NCBI GenBank assembly: GCA_037367355.1
Contig: CM074706.1
Location: 1,674,001 to 1,738,000 of the forward strand
Direction of reading: 5' to 3'
Origin: Neoscytalidium dimidiatum
Taxonomy: Eukaryota > Ascomycota > Dothideomycetes > Botryosphaeriales > Botryosphaeriaceae
DNA length: 64,000 nt
Positions 58,615-64,000 of the stretch are shown here, piece by piece (within the stretch, counting starts at the first letter, position 1; the number at the start of each line of letters is the position of its first letter). Below the pieces are notes generated by a model. The model made no database searches. It was not told the DNA's origin and saw only the letters and a program-made list of their open reading frames with translations. The position numbers and the translations under genes were made by a program.

Positions 58615-59945
58615 TCAGCCCTCCAGCGTGACCACAATCTTCTGCGCAGAGACGCCTGCCTTCTGCCTATCCATTGCGTCCTGGATGCTCTCGAGTCCCT
58701 TCCCAACGACCAGCGGATCGGGCTTTGCCTGCAGCAGGCCCTTTGCGAGCGCCTGCGGGACGTACTTCCGCCAGATACCGTCCCCAACATGGTCGTGCGG
58801 CGGATTGGGAATCGAAAACGAAAACGCTGCGGCACACACACATCAGCATCTCCACATCCAAGAGCATAAACCAGACAATCAACAAGGGGGAACAAAAAAA
58901 AAAACCACTCACTATGCACGGCCAAGTAATTCTTCGGCAGAGTCTCCGGCGGGAACAGCACCATAACGACCTTCGTCGGGCCGACGGCATCCAGGATCTC
59001 GCCGAGCGTCGAGATCGAGTCGGCGTTCGAGATGGCGTCGAACGCGCCGACGACGCCGCCTGCCTCCTTCACGGCCGCGACGGCGTCCCGCACGACCGTC
59101 GGCGACCGGTAGTCCAGCACGACGTCCGCGCCTAGCGACCGCACCAGCTCGTGGTTGCGGGCGGACGCGGTGGCGATGACGCGCACGCCGGACGCGCGCG
59201 CCAGCTGCGTGACGCCCATGCCGACGGCCGAGGAGGCGCCCCAGAGCAGCAGCGTGCCGTTGCTGCCGGCCGGCTCGACGCGCGTGCCGTCGGCGGGCGG
59301 CAGCGGCAGGTCGAGCGTCGTCGTCTCGTAGAGCCCGGACGCGGCGGTGGAGAGGGCGAGCGGGAGGACGACGGCGCGCTCGAAGGGGAGGGCATCCGGG
59401 ATGGGCGCGACGACGATCTCTGGGACGACGGTGTAGAGCTGGAAGCCGCCGTGGGCGGGCTTCTTGGTGGCGATGGAGAGGGGGTAGCTGCGTGGGTTGG
59501 TCAGTCCGGGTTTTCCTTGATATTTTCTAAATTTTTTCTTATTATGAAGGGATGGAGGGACGTACCCCATCACGCGCTGGCCTTTCTGCAGGCGCGTCAC
59601 GCCCTCGCCAACCTCTTCGACGACGCCGGCGACATCGGCGCCCAGGATGCCGGGGTACTCAAATGGCAAGAGGCCGGTGTCTCTGATCGTTGTCGGTGAG
59701 CATGTGAGCCATGGTGTTTTGTGGACGGCGAAGGACGTACTGTATCTTCCATTCAACGGGGTTCTGTTTCATCGATTAGTTTAGACTCCAGGTGCAGTAA
59801 TAACGGTGGATTCATGGCTCACAATGGCAACGGCAGCATTCTTGATGAGCACTTCTCCAGGGCCTGGCTTCCATTCCGGAGCCTCGTCGACCTTTAGCGG
59901 CTTCGCCTTCGCCGCGGTGAGCCAGGCAGCTCTGTTCTTCGACAT
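58615..59945 (-). CDS. medium-chain dehydrogenase/reductase (zinc-binding ADH-like, probably zinc-free enoyl/quinone reductase type)
   Basis: Minus-strand exons 59945-59823, 59763-59741, 59682-59566, 59487-58913 and 58826-58615 give 349 residues. The GroES-like N-terminus reads KPGPGEVLIKNAAVAI, then NPVEWKIQDTGLLPFEYPGILGADVAGVVEEVG. The Rossmann part has LLLWGASSAVGMGVTQLARASGVRVIATAS. Cys ligands for catalytic zinc are not apparent, suggesting a zinc-free NADPH-dependent reductase. Exon 2 is only 23 nt but contributes the conserved NPVEWKI, and its removal breaks the frame. The intron before the last exon contains an 11-A tract (plus strand). It is unlikely to belong to the left cluster because it is 30 kb away. 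Confidence 0.88.
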
Positions 59946-62900
59946 GGCTGAAGCGAGGTTGAGTTTTCGAGAGAGTTTCACAACGACGATGATGTGGGGA
60001 TGGCACTGGGGTGGAGGACGATTTTCTTAAATAGGCAGTGGGCCGCGGAGCTAACGGACATCGCGTTCATCAGAATGTGGCTCCGACGTCACCCCCGCTC
60101 AAGGAATTGGTCAGCTACCTCGTATGATATCTTCTCTGCATTTCTTCTTTAAACGCATTTAGGATGCGGCTGTCCCTCCAGGTGCCCGATCTTCTGATTT
60201 GCGCTGCCTGAAGTCGGCCGAGGCTTAACTTCGGTGCGATGCAATATCAAGGTACACTACTCGCAACCGCGCCGCCTTCGACAAGCGGGCTCGGCGTCTT
60301 TGAGCTCACTCTGCTTTGAGCCGAGATGAGTAAAACGCTCCGGGAACTGACGTCCTTGAGTCTCTTCTCTTAAGAAGCTTGACTATTTGTTCAACAATAC
60401 CTCCACAGAAACATGATGACCAAGCCTGGAGGTAGGCTTCATGCAATAGAAAACGAGACTTTGAATTCAAAGCTGCATGGAAAGAGCTAGAACAAGAAGC
60501 ATTACGAGCACTCGATTACTCCAACATATATTTAAATTAACTCCTAAGCTCCGATCTTTACGTGTGCGTGGTGTGAACTCTGTAGAGAAGTGCTGCGAGA
60601 ATCGCTTCAGAAATGTCGAGACTCAGAGACACAGCAACAGTTGGGCCTCCAGAACGCGTTTTCTGGGCTAAATTGAATTATCCCGAAAACGTGTTCCATG
60701 ACGTGAAAATTGCATCTGTCACTGTTTCCCCTGCATTTGTAAAGCGCCGGGCGTGAGCTGGTATATTTCTTCGATCTGCTTGTCCGCGCAGATCCAGAAT
60801 GTGTACACTTGGGCGCGTACCGCTTCTTCCCAGCGCGCGAGCAAAACTTCCTGGTCTTCTTGAAGCCCTCATGCTACTAGAACGCCATCATTCCGGAAGC
60901 TTCGACATCTGCAGCAATGTGCTTGAGCTTGGCCGTGCCGGAGAGCGATTCAGCTGCTCCACCACGCCTTATTTGGAGAAATTGGGTGCCTAGTAAGGCG
61001 AGGCGACGCCTGGCTTCGAAATGTGTCTGTTCTATTGCTCCAGTTTCTCATCATATATACCTTAAGATGGAGTTCATCCATCGAGACTATCAGCGTGTAG
61101 TCCGGCTCCAAACCCCCGTCGGCTTGGCAATCCCAAGCATTTGTCTTCGCAAGGAACACCTGCGAGTAAGGCTATCACGTAGCGGAGGGAGATATGCCTT
61201 GTCACAAAATAAACTCACTTAACTTATCCTTAGCTACAATTGGCTGGGTCTTTGCTATTCCACGTTCCACCACATTTGTACCCGCACTGTGCTGTGTAGC
61301 TGTCCGCTCCACAAGCATTTGGCCGATGTAGGCTAATCCACCCTCGCACTGAACTTCATAGTACTTGCTTTGAAGACTGAGACTTACGCTGGAGCAGGTT
61401 TCAAGGACTAAATAGGAGATGTTCTAACCTCGGATCTTGTAGAGATCTTTGTGTAACCCGCATCAAAAGACGCGTGGTATACTTGATCCTGCATCGGTAC
61501 AGCTTCGATTATACCTCATACTTCAATGGCCGAAAGTCGAAATTGTCGGCATGTTGGCGTCGAAAGCGATTACCTTTCCTGTTGCCCTTTGCGTGGGCAT
61601 TGGTATTCTGTAAGTGCCAATTTCCTGCTCGCCTTATGAAGCGCAGGGTAGCTGATGAGTTTTGTCAAGATCCTGGTGGCATACTTCTGACAATCGCAAA
61701 GGAAAGACGGTCCAAGAGAAGCCAGGTACCCGTGGTCTGAGGCTTCGCGGCAGACCGTTGGACTCTCAGTGCGGCTCTGCAACGAGCACGTGGGCCCGTT
61801 TCGCAGTCGTTTCTCCTCTTTCTTTTCCGCCATATACACATGAGACATCTAACTTGGGTTGGAACGAAGAAAAGCTCCTTTGCGAAAACCCCATGCTACG
61901 CTCCCAACATTGAGAGCATTAAGCCATTCGATCCAGCAATGGAGTCTCATCCACAAGTCTTATTGCGGGCCTGACTCCTGGCGCTTGAGGAAAAATGATG
62001 CAAAAACACCAAAAGAGAAAGAACATGTGCCTTCCCTACGGCCCTCTTTACACCATCCCTCGACGCGCAATGAGGACGAGAAGGCCACCCCCACGATCCC
62101 CTCTCCCGAACTTATCACCACAGTTTAGCACCAAGATCAAGGCGACCACCGCCGCAACCACTTTCACATGCCGCAAACCTCATGCGCGCAAACCCACACG
62201 CTAACCGCAGGAATCCCTTCACCACCATCGAGCCCGCTGCTTACGCGCGCCCCCGCCAGCCATCCGCGCATCCCCGCGGGGGGCAACCCGCCAACCACAG
62301 CCGTGCATCCCACACCACCACGGTCACACCACCACCACCACCGTCCCGCCCCAACACCGAAATACAACCTTTTTCCACTCTTCCTCTCTCTCTCTCTCGT
62401 GCCGTCCTTGCATACCTGTGGTTGCGCGCGCGCGTGCGTCTCTCTGGACTCCTTTTTTTTTTTTTTTTTACTCCCTAACGCGCAACCGGCACAGAAGGTG
62501 CTGTGCGAGCACGCGAAGGACGGGGTTGGTTGGTGTAGTTCAGTCGATCACTTTCCAAGGGGCGGCGCCAGACAGGAGGAATCTAGTAGCACGAGGAAAA
62601 GCGGGGGAAAAAGGCCTTTCGATAAGCGACCAGTCGATTGCGGAGACTGCAGATATGAGAGAGAGAGGAGGGATGATGGAGGGGTTTTCCCCGCAGGGAT
62701 GCTAATCAAGGCGCTGAACCGGGATGCGCTCTCGTCGCATCACGAGTACACATACATGCAGTTTGCGACAGCGACGCGCACGACGGGAACGATAAGCCAG
62801 CCATGGGTGGGGAAGGGAAAGGCCCGAGGAGGAATACGAAACGTCATGTTCACAAGCAAGCGACAGCGACGGGATAGAATAGAGTTTACATGGTCGTGAC

Positions 62901-63362
62901 CGGTCGTGTAGGAAGGAATCTACTTAGGTAGGAGGAGGTACGACTAGAGAGAGAAAAAAAAATACAAGCGCCGCCCAACCCGCCCGCCCAATCCCGTCCC
63001 CAACAAAACCCACCCGTGGCGAGGCGGAGAAAAGGAGACCCAGATCCACACAACAATAAACCTGAAGTAATAATAACAAACCCAAGCCACCTGCGTTGAC
63101 TCGCTTGCGCGGAGTCACGTCCCGGGAATCATTTACAAATAATTAGAAGTCTTTAGCCGCCCTGGTCTCTCCTCTCTTCTTACCTGGTCTTTCTTCCAAA
63201 CTCTTACTTCTTTCTCATCGTCAATCTTACCTTGCATTCTCGCCCATTCCCATCCGTCGCAAATCAGAAAGAAGCGAAGTCGCTAAGTAGCAATTTCCCC
63301 AAACCATCCCTTGCAAAAATGCATTTCGCTTACCTTCCCTCTTACAGTCTAAAACGAAATGT
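59946..63362. other. 3.4-kb intergenic region
   Basis: It holds the MDR promoter on the left and the 3' UTR of the glucoamylase gene on the right. Apparent frames such as 62168..62899 are low-complexity (Pro/His/Thr/Ser) and include a 17-T tract (about 62453-62469) and CT-rich runs. No gene or RNA was recognised. Confidence 0.45.
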
Positions 63363-64000
63363 CTACAATCTCTGCCTCGCCCACAGCGCCTGCAAGAACG
63401 CACCGTAACTCCACGTCAAGTCCTCGGCGCCACGCTCGAAACCGGTCCAACGATCGAACTGCTCGCTCAACGCGCCGTCGCCCTTCGCATGCCTCTTGAT
63501 GACAGCGAGGAAACCGTCGCCGATCGCCTTGAGCCTCTGCTGCGCCTTCTCGACGACACCAGAGCCGTCACCAGCCGTGTAGCGCTTGCGATCCCACGAG
63601 AGTTGGCAATCGGACGATGACGAAGAGAAGGTAGAGGAAGAAGAGGCGGCCGCAGGGCAGACAAGGCCATGCCAGAAGTCCCAGCCAACCTCGCTGACCT
63701 CGACAGTTGCGGTCGCATTGACGTGCTCGGCAGTGCGAAACAGGATCTCGGCGACGCTGGCGGTGCAGAGGAACCACGGGTTGCCGGCGCCCGGATGGGG
63801 AGAGGCGTATCCGTCGTATGCATCTTCGGGGTAGCGGCCAACACCAGCGGGGCGCAGAGGATCGCGCTCAGCGAAAGATGCGTCATCGCCAGCATCGGGC
63901 TGCTCGGGCTGCGCGTTGATGGGGAAGCGGTCGCGCTGGTCCTGGACAAGCTTCATGAGGGAGATGAGCACGGCATCGTCATGAGGAGGGTAGATGGCAG
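63363..64000 (-). CDS. glucoamylase (GH15), 3' part, truncated by window edge
   Basis: The minus-strand frame is open from the window edge to a stop at 63363, giving the last 212 or so residues. The sequence has VGRYPEDAYDG, GNPWFLCTASVAEILF, LSEQFDRWTG and DLTWSYGAFLQAL. The Glu of LSEQF corresponds to the general base of family 15 glucoamylases, which release glucose from starch ends. The protein stops shortly after the catalytic domain, so no C-terminal starch-binding module is present. Two Ser-rich stretches (SSSSTFSSSSS) form a flexible loop. The 5' part, the signal peptide and the catalytic acid lie outside the window. Confidence is high for the family. Confidence 0.9.
   Translation of the reverse strand, partial: AIYPPHDDAVLISLMKLVQDQRDRFPINAQPEQPDAGDDASFAERDPLRPAGVGRYPEDAYDGYASPHPGAGNPWFLCTASVAEILFRTAEHVNATATVEVSEVGWDFWHGLVCPAAASSSSTFSSSSSDCQLSWDRKRYTAGDGSGVVEKAQQRLKAIGDGFLAVIKRHAKGDGALSEQFDRWTGFERGAEDLTWSYGAFLQALWARQRL

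Noticed and set aside
62168..62899. 243-codon plus-strand frame near the glucoamylase
   Set aside because: Low-complexity His/Pro/Thr sequence crossing a 17-T tract; no partner exons or homology.

Overview
The window looks like nuclear DNA of a filamentous ascomycete (Pezizomycotina). Genes carry short introns (about 45-110 nt) with GT..AG or occasional GC..AG borders and CTRAY-like branch sites. The protein families are typical of that group: Rhodopsin-domain membrane protein, small OPT transporter, DUF7708 protein, DUF7025 AAA+ ATPase, and a C2H2 zinc-finger regulator with a fungal_trans-like domain. Nearly all gene models were assembled by joining exons by eye and checking that every phase closes. 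Products are named from motifs and remembered family features, not from a search.

Left third (0.5-32.2 kb): a dense oxidative/hydrolytic gene cluster without a backbone synthase in view. In order it holds an NAD(P)-dependent epimerase-like protein, a small secreted 8-cysteine protein, a decayed P450, an FAD monooxygenase, an intron-containing tRNA-Gly, a secreted amidase, two short-chain dehydrogenases in divergent orientation, a P450 divergent from a second FAD monooxygenase, another P450, an NmrA-like reductase, a metallo-beta-lactamase-fold hydrolase divergent from a 3-hydroxyisobutyrate-dehydrogenase-like enzyme, an alpha/beta hydrolase, a C2H2 transcription factor and an MFS exporter. 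The main discovery is that eight promoter regions in this block, including that of the regulator, carry the box TGCGGGG (mostly ATGCGGGG) 90-300 bp upstream of a start codon. This suggests one co-regulated catabolic or tailoring pathway of about 23 kb. The likely chemistry is hydroxylation (P450, FAD monooxygenase), redox adjustment (SDRs, NmrA-like, HIBADH-like), hydrolytic ring or ester opening (MBL fold, alpha/beta hydrolase, perhaps amidase) and export (MFS).

Middle (33.8-41.5 kb): a DUF7708 protein resembling fungal NLR-type proteins but lacking a P-loop lies head-to-head with a large DUF7025/AAA+ ATPase whose long reading frame is broken by one in-frame TAA.

Right part (41.5-64 kb): gene-sparse and richer in A/T homopolymer tracts. 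It contains a Rhodopsin-domain integral membrane protein, a 12-exon OPT-type oligopeptide transporter, a medium-chain reductase/dehydrogenase with a 23-nt microexon, and the 3' end of a GH15 glucoamylase that runs off the window. I saw no recognisable gene in the roughly 6 kb gaps at 41.5-47.4 and 48.8-55.3 kb.
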